Below are positions 24,801 through 34,796 of a stretch of 64,000 nucleotides of DNA, piece by piece. The stretch's first letter is position 1, and each line of letters starts with the position of its first letter. The translations under genes were made by a program, and so were the position numbers. The notes under the pieces are model-generated. The model ran no database searches, was not told the origin of the DNA, and saw only the letters and a program-made list of their open reading frames with translations. The DNA is from Hysterangium stoloniferum (taxonomy: Eukaryota > Basidiomycota > Agaricomycetes > Hysterangiales > Hysterangiaceae): NCBI GenBank assembly GCA_015178975.1, contig WHVD01000039.1, positions 434,001 to 498,000 of the forward strand. Direction: 5' to 3'.

Positions 24801-24967
24801 TATTGTCTACTTGTATCCAGAAAGATTCTTTAGTTTGTAATGTATGAGAGAGTTTAAAACTTTTTGAAAGTTTTAAAAACCAAATTATGTTTGAATCACA
24901 TCCCAGATGTTTAAATGACCTTTAGAGTATATTAGAATTTGGTATACTTAATAGTTCTCAGATATCC
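21807..24967 (+). mobile_element. 3.2-kb element with very long TIRs and a single large ORF
   Basis: The ends are GGATATCTGAGAACTATTAA and its exact inverse. The inverted repeats are almost identical for about 345 bp (21807-22150, 24620-24967), then recognisable but diverging for another 300 bp, up to the start codon of the ORF. The mirrored right copy thus also carries the block around CACTATTTAAAGATGG that precedes the ORF. The interior is strongly AT-rich. No target duplication could be assigned. It sits within a LINE remnant in foldback S. It matches none of the common DNA transposon classes I can recognise; long-TIR plasmid-like elements or a Rep-encoding transposon are the nearest ideas. 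Confidence 0.75.
22460..24052 (+). CDS. Unrecognised 530-aa protein of the long-TIR element, possibly Rep-like
   Basis: One uninterrupted 530-codon frame from ATG at 22460, with no ATG upstream in frame, filling most of the space between the TIRs. No signal peptide or membrane segment is visible; the protein is Lys/Ile/Asp-rich, as the AT content predicts. Notable blocks: HDIDIS (residues about 155), CISFYNEDHS followed by KIKVYNKF (about 200-220), TRIEVKFY (about 258-266), FAYCHWWNS (about 322-330), and a C-terminal basic tail (TYIRTGRIVKRHGQKD). The order D-x-D, aromatic-x-K, then RxE in a beta strand recalls rolling-circle replication initiators of the Rep_trans kind, but no canonical HUH motif is present, so this is only a hypothesis. 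The intact frame in a repeat-rich region suggests recent activity. It could equally be a new transposase. Confidence 0.8.
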   Translation: MITDNLLNEGLDFQIEKNVMTVLLLQSLMANEAIKECIDIIKEFSIPDVLDTKYHNPLEAIRLSFEPANTSHIFCDNIILWSIGGDFRNNIYGKCKVYFSLSFKIKLLHSDTLKNNDIAPTNTPYFSYKISLSEVPIKNIIKFLRETICDEIILHDIDISQDISYVTTRKDVLKHILNLGIRKEDIIDDRKKAGDNCISFYNEDHSCKIKVYNKFVQMLESCDVMTTLGSRIHNLYVDPTESMSQSLERLKDVGMTRIEVKFYGDKVFSKSWYIDNFINIRNNFNGCRFYRSSFEEQWRALVDSIYSKSTIMVYLKDRKFFAYCHWWNSLTGKIQGDFQKNVNKEDIIQLVSNYSFNGNTTKLVRVDDGITMVEEYKRSQKGITLIPGPKGGLYPRIESSFSPSDIGLLDYKGVKLGWVDTRITKESAPLVPLHKISKNLEEVSDLRVSSYKAGYSILKETSKYQVISKGQLLYRGKNCTVIEVLDKNSEVLKVRCGESLQNAVKDMKDKTYIRTGRIVKRHGQKDIHIK

Positions 24968-25950
24968 CCCCTACCCACCCCCAACTCCAGCATTCACTTA
25001 TGCACTAGCAATGCAAGACTTCGGTGTGCCTGCAGCCATCATCGATGCCTGTTAGCAGGATCTCAGGTTCTTCCTGGGGCTTCAGCCCAAATGGCATGTG
25101 CTGTTCACTGGGCAAGTTCAGCACAATCACCTCTCTTTATTCATCCTGCCAACCACCACTCACTCCAACGCATCTGGCCTGCTTCCTCTTCATTCTCCTG
25201 TGGATACTATAGTAGCTATGCTCTATACGATGCTATGGAACTGCTATGTATCTTAGTTATGCGACGCAGTATATAAAAATAAATAAAAAAATGCTTCACA
25301 TGTGACCCCGAATCTCTAATTGTACACAGCTGTACATAGTTGACATAATGCATCTCTGCACTTTGCCTGTCCCCCCCACCTGCTGCCGTTTCATTCCTGG
25401 GCTTTGCTTTCCTATCATTTCATGGGCAAGAAGTGCAAATTAGGGCTTTCTTCAAAGGTCTCTGTATCTAGTATTGGGCCAAATGGATGTCTTGTAACTT
25501 CTAGGATTACTACTGCGCACATATGTCAGAATTCTGCCAATTTTATTCAAGAATGTCAGGAAAGGTTGAAATGTAAGTAAATTACACTTTATTACATATG
25601 ATAACATAATGACTTTATGATGCCAACATCAATTTGTTAAGAGATATTTCAGGGATTTTGAATGCGGAAGATTTGTATGCTGGTGTACCACACCCCTGCA
25701 GGTTTCCTGTCGATATTGAAATTTGATGCCCATGCCTTTTGACTGTTGCTCCCGAATTGTCACACACCGTCGCCCACATTTTGGATCATCGCTATCACCA
25801 TTTCCATGCTGATTTACTGGCTGTTGTTGCCACTGCATTTTTCCCGCTACATTTTGGACTGCTGCCACATCTTGCCACCAATGCCACTGTGTTTCACCAC
25901 TATTGCCCATTCCTCCAACATTTCCATGGTGTTTTTTTTCACTATCGCCA

Positions 25951-26185
25951 CATTTTCCACTCATCTTTGCATTTTCCACTCATCTTCACATTTTCCACTT
26001 ATCTTTGCATTTTCCACTTATCTTTGTATTTTCCACTCATCTTCATGTTTTCCACTCATCTTTGTGTTTTCCACTCATCTTTGCATTTTTTACTCATCTT
26101 TGTGTTTTCCACTCATCTTTGCATTTTCCACTCATCTTCGCGTTTTCCACTCATCTTCACATTTTCCACTCATCTTCACATTTCT
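25951..26185. repeat. 19-bp minisatellite
   Basis: About 12 units of CATTTTCCACTCATCTTTG with minor changes. Long Phe/His/Ser frames on the + strand are artefacts of the repeat. Confidence 0.9.
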
Positions 26186-26399
26186 CACTCAGCATTATAT
26201 TCTGGTTGCCATGCTGGAGCTAGAAAATCGAAGACTTCAAGACTTATTTGGTTGAGGGAGTAAATTTTTTTTTTCAATTGCTTTTAATTGAAAGGCTTCT
26301 ATATTTCAGGGAGTGCTTTGGGCACCTAGTTTTCCTCAAGGGAGTGTGTTAGAATATAGGGCTGTGTGAGCATGCACAAGGTGCTACACTGGCCCCATT

Positions 26400-27657
26400 T
26401 GTCACGAATCGACTATTCTTCAATAATGTCGAATAATATTCTACTGATTGAACTTGAAAGCCTCATTCGACGAAGTATTTATTCACCCTGTCAATAAAGT
26501 AAGAGGCTATTACCAGTCATGAGAACTCACGGAAGTATTTGTCAAAAAAGTTACGACAAGATAGATTACTAGTATCACTAATTTACAGATATTTCAACTG
26601 ACTTCCCTTGCTCCTTTCGTAGCCCTTTTGTTAAGATGTGCGTACACGGAGGGTTTCGGGGAACCCATGGGTAATCCGGTAGGACTTGGCTTCAGCTTAT
26701 AGGCTGCGCCCTCGCAAGATCGTGTTGTCCAATTTCAGACAGGCAGACAGGAATCCCAGGGAGTCTGGGTGGGGTTTGTGGGTGGAGGGGTCGTAGGTTG
26801 GAGGTCAAGGTTGAGAGGTCGTGAGTCGAGATAAATAAGAGATAGATGCGTCGGAGCCCATGGGCTCCGACCAGTGAGAGCGATGTAATTCAAGGAGGAG
26901 TTTAGAGTGGGAAAATGTATTAGATTACTGGGGGGGAATCTAAGCCGATTTTCTGACTGGATTGTATGTACAACATCTGCCAGTTTAAATAGACCGTGGA
27001 GTGAATGTCATACCGAATCCAGTAATAATGAAATGAAACGAGCAAAAGATAAAACAGGAATAGTAAACACCAAATTGGTGTTAAGAACGGGACGGAATGG
27101 AGCAGAGTCCAAATAGTGACAAATCATAAACCATAATGGGAAATGGAACGGAGGCAGAGTCCAAATCGTGACAGGTCATTTGACTAAAATGGGAACAGGG
27201 CTCTGTTAGAGGGAAAACGGGTATTCTGAGTGGGGTCCAGCGACTGACATGCGGGACGAGGTCAGACATAGACAGAGATGGAGTCCGGTGGGTTTTCCGG
27301 TAACTGATACACAACGTAACAAAGATGAACGTAGATGAGTCTGATGTACAGAGTCCGGTGGGAATTCTGGTGAACAGATAATGGGTGCGTATAGGGTGCA
27401 GGTGCCTATAAGTTCGTACCCGGAGTCTGGTGGGATTTCCGGTTGTAACACCTTTTATGCTTTTCTTCATATCGTTATGACTATGTTATGAACTAATAAT
27501 GAAATCATACATGACATTGAAATGAGACATGTCGAAAGAGATTCAATGGTGTCAAATAATGTTCGGATTTGTCGAGTCGAATTCAATGAGTTGAAGAGTT
27601 GTCGAAAGTTACCTTTGATTGTTCGTGACAATGTTGTGACTTGTGACGGTTGTGACA
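26400..27657. mobile_element. Solo LTR, family N, with a nested LTR
   Basis: It begins TGTCACGAATCG and ends GGTTGTGACA, with target duplication CCATT on both sides (26395-26399, 27658-27662). Without the nested G-family LTR it is about 430 bp. No other copy lies in the window. Confidence 0.78.
26629..27450 (+). mobile_element. Solo LTR, family G, copy 1
   Basis: An 822-bp LTR, TGTTAAGATGTGCG...GGTTGTAACA, with target duplication CCTTT (26624-26628, 27451-27455), inserted in LTR N. It carries the shared hairpin block at 26684-26715 and shows CpG loss relative to the 55-61 kb copies. Confidence 0.87.
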
Positions 27658-27837
27658 CCATTGTTCTTTTGATTTTTGCTGTGTTGCCACATGCTATTGT
27701 TCTCATTGTGTATATACATGAGTAGTATAGTTTTTTTGTAATTACACTATCCATTTTTCCCCTATGAGACATGGAGGTCAAACAGAAATTATATTCATCT
27801 CTGCTTATGATTTTTATAAACTTCGAGAACTGATTTT

Positions 27838-27960
27838 AACAGTTTTAATGCACTTCTCATTATCAGAGTGTGGTACAAAAATCATAACATTGAACCAATA
27901 TTCCAACAGTTTTAATGCACTTCTCATTATCAAAATGTGGTACAAAAATCATAACATTGG
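27838..27960. repeat. 67-bp tandem duplication
   Basis: Two units starting AACAGTTTTAATGCACTTC, nearly identical, inside element T. Confidence 0.8.
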
Positions 27961-28430
27961 CGGCATTATGATGTATGTGTGCAGTAGCAATCCTAGAAGT
28001 TACAAGACATCCATTTGGCCCAATACTAGATACAGAGACCTTTGAAGAAAGCCCTGATTTGCACTTCTTGCCCATGAAATGATAGGAAAGTAAAGCCCAG
28101 GAATGAAATGGCGGCAGGTGGAGGGGCAGGCAAAGTGCAGAGACGCATTATGTCAGCTATGTACAGCTGTGTACAATTCACTGCTGGGGTGGACCACTTT
28201 TGGAGCACCACAAAATCCTTTGCAGGGATGTCAAACTTTGTCAGAATTTAAAAAATGGATTTTGTGCATATGCAAGATTCTATTAATTTCCTTATAAGGA
28301 AATCAATTTGAAATTTTGTGGCAAACAAAATCCATTTCTTAAATTTCACATCACTGAGAAGGATTTTGAGTGTCCCCTACAGGGGATCAGCCCAGCAGTG
28401 ATTAGAGATTTGGGGTCACATGTGGAGCAT

Positions 28431-29219
28431 TTTTTATTTATTTTTAATACATTTGTATACCACATTGCACAATGTAGATACATAGCAGTTGGGAGCAGGT
28501 ACCCTAATGGTAGGTGGATAGGTATGTAGGTAATAGGGCGAGTAGGTGTGGGTATGTGGGTGAGATGGCAGAGGAAAAAGAGAAAAGAAAAAGGGAAGAA
28601 CCAGGGGGGGGCTATGTCTTGCCAAAGGCATTAGAGGTGTCAATGAATTTTCCTAGAGTGGTGAGCCCTTTATGGGTTCTGAGGATGGCAGAGGGGGACA
28701 GGTCCTGAGAGGTGTCGATTAGGAGGTGGTGGTGTTCCTCATATAGAGGGCACTCAGTCAAGATGTGGAGGCAGGACTGGATGACCACTGTGCCACAGGG
28801 GCAGGATGAGGATAGGTCAGGGAGAAATTGGTGGTAGTACTCACCAAAGAAACCATGGCTGATGATGGCCTGGACAATGTGAGTGTGGATATGGTGGGGC
28901 CCTCCATATTCCTTGTGGAACTTTGACAGTTGCAAGGCAGGGGGTTTGTGGAGGGCCATGGCGGCAAGGTTGGTGTGGGGGAGGTGGAGCCAATCCTTGC
29001 ACCAGTGCTTCAGAGTGCAAGCTTTCACATTCTCCAGGGCCCCAGAGGTGGTGGAATGGAGGAGGGGGGGGTGGAAGTTGACTGCCTCTTTTGCAAGAGT
29101 GTCAGCCTCCTTGTTGCCATGGAAGCCATGGTGTCCAGGGATCCAGGAGAGGGAGATGCAGTGGGAAGGGTCTGATAGTAGTGAGTCAATGCATTTCCAA
29201 AATATAATGGAAGCACCCT
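28431..29219 (-). mobile_element. 5'-truncated LINE with RNase H domain
   Basis: The minus-strand frame 29298-28612 encodes the C-terminus of a LINE polymerase. The RNase H part has LSWIPGHHGFHGNKEADTLA (near 29130), followed about 110 residues later by a cysteine/histidine knuckle SCPCG...HILTECPLYEEHH (near 28770). It ends at 28612 and is followed by about 180 bp of 3' UTR and a TAAAAATAAATAAAAA tail. The 15-bp duplication TCACATGTGGAGCAT (28416-28430, 29220-29234) marks a genuine target-primed, 5'-truncated insertion. The RNase H type suggests the Tad/I-like branch. Confidence 0.82.
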
Positions 29220-29849
29220 TCACATGTGGAGCATTGCAAGTGAAGGGTAACTTGTCTAGCTGCCAGGAAGTGCAGAACCATCCAGCAGGGTGCGGCAAAA
29301 TAGCTTATGCATTCTAATTAGGTCGGAGCTCAGGGGGCTATGCAGCAAGCTAATTAGGTTGCAGATGGATACACAGGTGATATCAGCCCCGCACACCCCT
29401 TTGAAGTATTGTGAGCAAGAAGACTAGAAGCTTAGTCAGCTGGTTCATGGGATACAGTAAGCAAAAAAAGGGTTGCAATGTTCAGTAAATTTTAACTCGA
29501 ATGCTTATAACTCCAGAAATAAATTAGCTAAAATTAGGAAAAAATATAAGTTAAAAAGCCCTGTTTCTGAAATTTAACATGATAAGCAAGTTTGTTCAAA
29601 AGTATTCACTCATTGTTGAGATATTAAATATTTTGTACAGGAGTATCATTGCAACCCTTTTTTTGCTTTCATTCTGGAGATGACAGGACAGGTTGTACTG
29701 GTGTTTCTGATCCATTGTTAGGTTGTATTTGATTGTGTAATCATGTGACATGTTCAAAACATTCAACTCATAACAAACAGATCACAACAGTCTTGTTGAT
29801 TCCAACCTGCAGCCTGTTAGATAGTGTAATACTAGCACTACTTTCCCAG

Positions 29850-29921
29850 GGTTGGATGGTGTAATGGTTAACACCTCTGTTATGTATGCAGAAGCCCTGG
29901 GTTCAATCCCCAGTCTGGCCA
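29850..29921 (+). tRNA. tRNA-like sequence inside Tc1 element B
   Basis: The 72 nt fold into a full cloverleaf by eye. The 7-bp acceptor stem (GGTTGGA/TCTGGCC) pairs throughout with three G-U pairs; D stem GTGT/ACAC; anticodon stem TCTGT/GCAGA; T arm CTGGG-TTCAATC-CCCAG; discriminator A. The A box (TGGTGTAATGG) and B box (GGTTCAATCCC) are excellent, and TTTT follows 6 nt downstream. The anticodon loop TATGTAT lacks U33, so a functional amino-acid identity is doubtful. It looks Gln/Glu-like in the D arm. It may be a captured tRNA pseudogene, a SINE head, or a Pol III promoter used by the transposon. Confidence 0.6.
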
Positions 29922-30321
29922 TTCATTTTCTACACTTTTAACACAGCCTCTTTCTACTTCTCAATAAAACACATCCTCTCCCTCTTGGATTCTGGTCATA
30001 CTGTCTACCAGATCTCATCATCCACTGGTCTACACATAAGTACCATCTCTAGACTTCACAGAAAACACCATCCTTCCCTGAAGAAGCCCACTGGTGGATG
30101 TCCTTCCAAGCTTTCTGAGGCTGATAGTCACTATGCCCAGTATCTCATCACCTCAGAAAAGGCTGAAAATGCCTCTCAGATCACCCAGATCCTTCAGAAC
30201 ACTACCAACCAGGCTGTCACATCCCAGATAACTCATAACCACCTGAAGTTAGCTGGTATGAAAGCTGTGGTAAAAGCCAAGAAGCCCCTTCTTACCAAGA
30301 GGCATAGGAAGGAGAGGGTGG

Positions 30322-32469
30322 TGTAATGTATTCAGGGGATTCTCTTAGATAGCTCAATATATGCTATAGTGTCACAGAGCTTCAACAATAAAACAAGCAA
30401 AGGTCCAGTAATTTAAATACTGATAGATTAATGAGCTGCGCTATGAAGCTTAAACAACTCAAATCAATGCTTATTTTGATTATTGAAAGGTTCAATAGAA
30501 CTGTGTATGACTCTTTTAGCAAATAAAAGAACTATTCCTTGAGAATAGGGGCTGGAAGCTGAATATATGCGCAGTAACTTGGCAGAGACTTGATATAAGA
30601 GCTTCGGATTCTTGTATGCTTATTTGTAACTATTAATAGTTATTTAACAAGGTGTTAAATAATTTATTAATAGAGAAAATAATATGTATTGGATTATCTG
30701 AGTGCTTGTACTTGATTAATTCAATAAACTTAGGGCTGGGCCTTGAGTAATCTAGTATTGGCAGGGATTTCAGTAAGGATACTTAGATACTTATTAGGTT
30801 TATTATCTAATTAATAAGCCTAAAGGGTAGCTGTGAGGCTGGGGGAACTTAGATGATTAGCTAAGTTCAAGAGTTGCTGACAAAGATTCAAGATGCTGCA
30901 AGTGTAGGTGCTTGCAGTGAGTGTATCAGACTAAGGCTATTATTGTCCTTAGGATGATTAGATAAGCTTCTGAGCTGTGTGTTACGACCGGGCAAATCCC
31001 GCCGGACTCCGGGCACTAACTCGTACGCCCCCACGCACTACAAGCACCAATCGTCTGTTTATAGGATTTCCCGCCCGGACTCCGTTACGTCAAGACTCGT
31101 TACGTTCGACCTCATTAAGACACATATCAGTCACCGGACTTCCCCCGGACCCCGTCTCTGTCTATGTCCGTCTTCGTCCCACGCATCAGTCACCGGACCC
31201 GCTTAGAATCCCGTCACCGCTCTAATCGAGCCCCGTTCCCGTTTTAGTCAAATGACCTGTCACGATTTAGGACTCCGCTCCCGCTCCGTTTCCCGTTATG
31301 GGTTATGCTTTGTCACGATTCGGACTCCGCTTCGTTCCGTCCTGTTCCTAACACCAATTTGGTGTTTACTATTCCCGTTCTATGTTTTGCTCGTTTCGTC
31401 TCATTATTACTGGATTCGGTATGTCATGCATTCCACGGTCTATATAAACTGGCAGATGTTGTACATACAATCCAGTCAGAAAATTAGCTTAGATTCCCCC
31501 CAGTAATCTAATACATTTTCCTCTTTAAAACCCTACTCTTATCAGACCGCTCGCACTAGTCGGAGCCCACGGGCTCCGGCGCATCTATCTCTCTCGACTA
31601 TCTCGATTCACGACTCTTGACTCACGACCTACGACTCACGACCCACGAACCCCCGCCCGGACTCCCCGGGATTCCCGTCCGCCTGTCTGAAATTGGACAA
31701 TACGATCTAGCGAGGGCGCAGCCTATAAGCTGAAGCCAAGTCCTACCAGATATCCCGCGGGTTTCTCCAGAAACCCGGCCTGAGTGTGTATCCTAACACT
31801 GTGCAGTAAAATGTGTGTGAGATAGATGATTTTATTGGAAACTTAGCTCTCCTTATATACATTTTGATAACTCAATGATTAGCTAACTATTTAGTTTATG
31901 AGGTTATTAGTTAGATCATAATGACCTCATATTCTACTCATTATTTACCCTGTATTTATCACATGATTCCCCTCTCTGAGACAAGGGTTCTAACCTCTTG
32001 CTTGAACATGAAGGTTCAAGGCCGCGGTCCTGGGACGGAAGCAAACGATGAGTCGGCGGAATCAATTAATGACTCGGGGAGTCACATCCGTGACTTGTGT
32101 GACATCCCGACACCAGAGGCTTATCTAATATGTCATGTGACTAGTGTTACAGTCACTCGTGTGACTGTATGAGCCGGATTAGGTAATGAGTCATGTGACG
32201 CCCAAATGCACACATACAAGCAAGGCAATGTGCCGGGCAGTAATAACTAAGTAAATAAAATATAAATAATTAGTTAAATATTATAATAAATTAATTAAGT
32301 AATAATAGCATAATATGAGTCCATATATGCTATTATTATGTGAAGTTAAAAGGAATAGAGCCTTATATTTCACAATAAAAATATAATAAAAATACAATAA
32401 ATTCGAGAAAATATTTAAAAATTCAAAGAAAATTAAGAGAAAATTATGAGATAAAGCTGATATCTCACA
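30322..32469 (-). mobile_element. Solo LTR, family X, copy 2 (interrupted)
   Basis: The reverse complement runs TGTGAGATATCAGC...ACATTACA. The target duplication GGTGG (30317-30321, 32470-32474) lies within the transposase of Tc1 element B. It is itself split by a G-family solo LTR; its own length is about 1.32 kb. Confidence 0.87.
30980..31798 (-). mobile_element. Solo LTR, family G, copy 2
   Basis: An 819-bp LTR with target duplication CTGTG (30975-30979, 31799-31803) inside LTR X2. It is very similar to the LTRs at 55465-56271 and 59968-60807, so it is probably young. The hairpin block is at 31711-31744. Confidence 0.9.
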
Positions 32470-34255
32470 GGTGGATTTTGCTCTGGCTCATTTAGATTGG
32501 ACTATTGAGGACTGGAAGACTGTTGTATGGTCTGATGAGACTAAAATCAATAAACTGGGGTCAGATGGGAAGAGGTGGGCTTGAAAGAAGGCAGGGAAGG
32601 GTCTGAGTGATAGGCTTGTGAAGGAGACTGTAAAGTTTGGGGGTGGATCTCTGATGATGTAAGGCTGCATGCTGTGGGAGGGAGTTGGGTATGCATGCAA
32701 GATTGATGGGAGGATAGATGGAGAGTTATATACCAAGATTCTGCAAGATGAACTCCAGGAAAGCCTTGCCTTCTATAGCAAGGATCACTCCACTATTATC
32801 TTCCAGCAGGATAATGATCCCAAGCACAAGTCCAAGAAAGCTACAACTTGGTTTGAAGATCATGGATATAAGGTCCTTCCTTGGCCAGCACAGTCCCCTG
32901 ACCTCAATCCTATTGAACATCTCTGGAATCATCTGAACTCCCCAGGAGGGATATTGGAGCTGTGGGAGAGGGTACAAGTAGAGTGGGATAAAATAATGCC
33001 AGAGGTGTGCCAGAATTTGATTGAAAGTATGCCTAGGAGGGTTGCAGCAGTGGTCAAGGCTAAAGGAGGTCATACCAAGTACTAGAATGCATAGCTTATG
33101 TTTATAAAATGAAAGCAAAAAAAGGGTTGCAATGATACTCCTGTACAAAATATTTAATAGCTCAACAATGAGTGAATATTTTTGAACAAACTTGCTTATT
33201 ATGTTAAAGTTCAGAAACAGGGCTTTCTAACTTATATTTTTTCCTAATTTTAGCTAATTTATTTCTGGAGTTATAAGCATTTGAGCTAAAATTTACTGAA
33301 CATTGCAACCCTTTTTTTGCTTACTGTATATTAGTCTCGTTGCTGTAGCTAGTTTTCCTTACACGTTTGGCAGAGCTCAGACAAATGCAAATATCACTCA
33401 TTGTTAACTCTCGAGGTCCACACCGAAAACTTAACACACCCTTAGGGCACCCACACCGGGAAAACCCCTATCTCCAAAAGATTTTAGGATCTGTAGTAGA
33501 GCTTTATCTTATGTAAACTCTAATAATCTCTATTGGATCCTTATGAGATTTAAAATTGGTTAAGGATCCAAAAGGTAGGTGGAGGGTGATCAGGTGTATG
33601 TAGGATCTTTTAAACATTGACCATATCATTAAATATAAACTCCTTTAACTTTGTATAGTCCAGTGGGATTCTGTGATGTATTAGCCTTATTTTAATACTA
33701 TCTTCTGAAAAAGAAGTCCAGTGCTCTATCAAAATGTGCAAATACTCAATTCACTGCAAGGTAAAATAATTTAAGTATTTGATATTAATCAGTGGCAGCC
33801 TGAATAGACTTAGAACCCCTGAAGTCAAGAGTTTACTTGAATATATGCACCCTACTTCACAAAGAAGGTTTTGAGAGCTGCTTGTGCAAGCTTGTTCTTT
33901 TTCTGTGAAAACAACTACTAAAATATGAATAACAATTCACTGATTCTGAAACTAGATTCGACTTCGATTCTAGCTAGTTTATATATATTTTATACTATTT
34001 ATCAAACAGTAAAAATATTTATAAACAGGTCAAAAGATTAGATATAGAATAAAACACTATTTGGCTAATATATGCTTTATTTACACTAACCTACAGGATC
34101 TACTGTAATACTAACTTATCAGGATCTTAATGTAGTCTTAAGGATTCTGCAAGAATATTCTCAGTATTTATTTATGCCAAAAACCAGGTAGAAATTAGAA
34201 TATATGTATTCCTAATCTCAGTATAACCTAAAATATTTATTACTTTAATTGATAG

Positions 34256-34480
34256 CCAACAACTCAACTAGAGGTGGATAAGTAATAAAAATAGCCAGCT
34301 ACTCAACTAAGAGGTGGCAAAGGGAACAGTTGATGTGTTTATTTATTTATTATTGATTGATAACCAACAGCTCAACTAGAGGTGGTTAAGGGATTCTGGG
34401 TTAGCTTAGGTCAGCAGCTCAACTAGAGGTGACTACGTGTATGTATGTATTTGTCCAACAGCCCAACTAGGGGTGGAATA
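34256..34480 (+). repeat. Five dispersed 22-bp repeats
   Basis: CCAACAGCTCAACTAGAGG followed by TGG occurs with small changes at about 34256, 34292, 34366, 34411 and 34457, at irregular spacing of 36-75 bp and in one orientation. Subterminal repeats of this sort bind the accessory protein of CACTA elements in plants; the same role here is an inference. Confidence 0.8.
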
Positions 34481-34796
34481 TAACTGCTGCTGCAGTGGCA
34501 CACTGATGTGGCTGGTTAAGATAGTTAAATTGAGTTATATTTCAGTGGTGTAGCAGAGCTCCTTATATACAGTAAAATCTGAGACATGGGAGAATGTTCT
34601 AGCTACTTGTTTTACCTATTTTCAGCTATTTTACCTGGAATCTGCTGGAATATTCCAGGAGTTTCTACTACTTTCCATTATAGTATATATGCTGATGTAA
34701 TGTTCTCGCACATCACGAAGTTGCTGAGCCTCGTGTGCGCACGCTGATTACTTAATTTTCCCACACATGTCATGTTTGTGACAAGTCGTGGCATTT

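Larger units (their letters stand above)
21583..25290 (+). mobile_element. 5'-truncated LINE-like insertion, interrupted
   Basis: About 547 bp (excluding the nested element 21807-24967), flanked by the 15-bp duplication ATGCTCCACATGTGA (21568-21582; 14 of 15 at 25291-25305). It ends in a simple tail TAAAAATAAATAAAAAA. Its last 60 bases resemble the 3' end of the LINE at 28431-29219 (AACTGCTATGTATCT). No coding region is left, so it may be a LINE remnant or a SINE using the same tail. Confidence 0.55.
25322..28174. mobile_element. TIR element T, inactive, with nested LTRs
   Basis: The inverted ends GTACACAGCTGTACATAG... are followed by about 200 bp of inverted homology (25322-25520, 27975-28174). 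AATT flanks both ends, and the empty site (CTCTAATCACTGCTGG) is seen in the right arm of S near 28400. The interior holds a 19-bp minisatellite, solo LTRs N and G, and a 67-bp duplication. A minus-strand frame near 25629-25979 is not recognisable. The family is undetermined. Confidence 0.65.
21420..29390. repeat. Foldback repeat S (about 450-bp arms) stretched by insertions
   Basis: The left arm (about 21420-21582, 25291-25321, 28175-28294) and right arm (28296-28430, 29220-29390) are inverted copies meeting at the perfect palindrome TTTCCTTATAAGGAAA near 28295. Both arms carry a LINE-type tail inserted at the same base with the duplication ATGCTCCACATGTGA. The left arm also received the 3.2-kb ORF-bearing TIR element and TIR element T. 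Confidence 0.7.
29455..33326 (+). mobile_element. Tc1/mariner (DD34E) element B with two nested LTRs
   Basis: Flanked by TA (29453-29454, 33327-33328). TIRs of about 215 bp begin CAGTAAGCAAAAAAAGGGTT, with GCAAAAAAAGGGTTGCAATG repeated at their inner ends (IR/DR layout). The transposase N-terminus (29886-30326) has an HTH (YQISSSTGLHISTISRLHRK). The catalytic part resumes after the nested LTR at 32475: WSDETKIN, QQDNDPKHK (about 32810) and DLNPIEHLW (about 32910), with 34 residues between the second Asp and the Glu. Stops near 32582 and 32660 and the LTR insertion make it inactive. A tRNA-like sequence lies between the left TIR and the transposase. Confidence 0.9.

Noticed and set aside
25739-26263. 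Three overlapping Phe/His/Ser-rich frames
   Set aside because: Produced by the 19-bp minisatellite; no domain and no start context.
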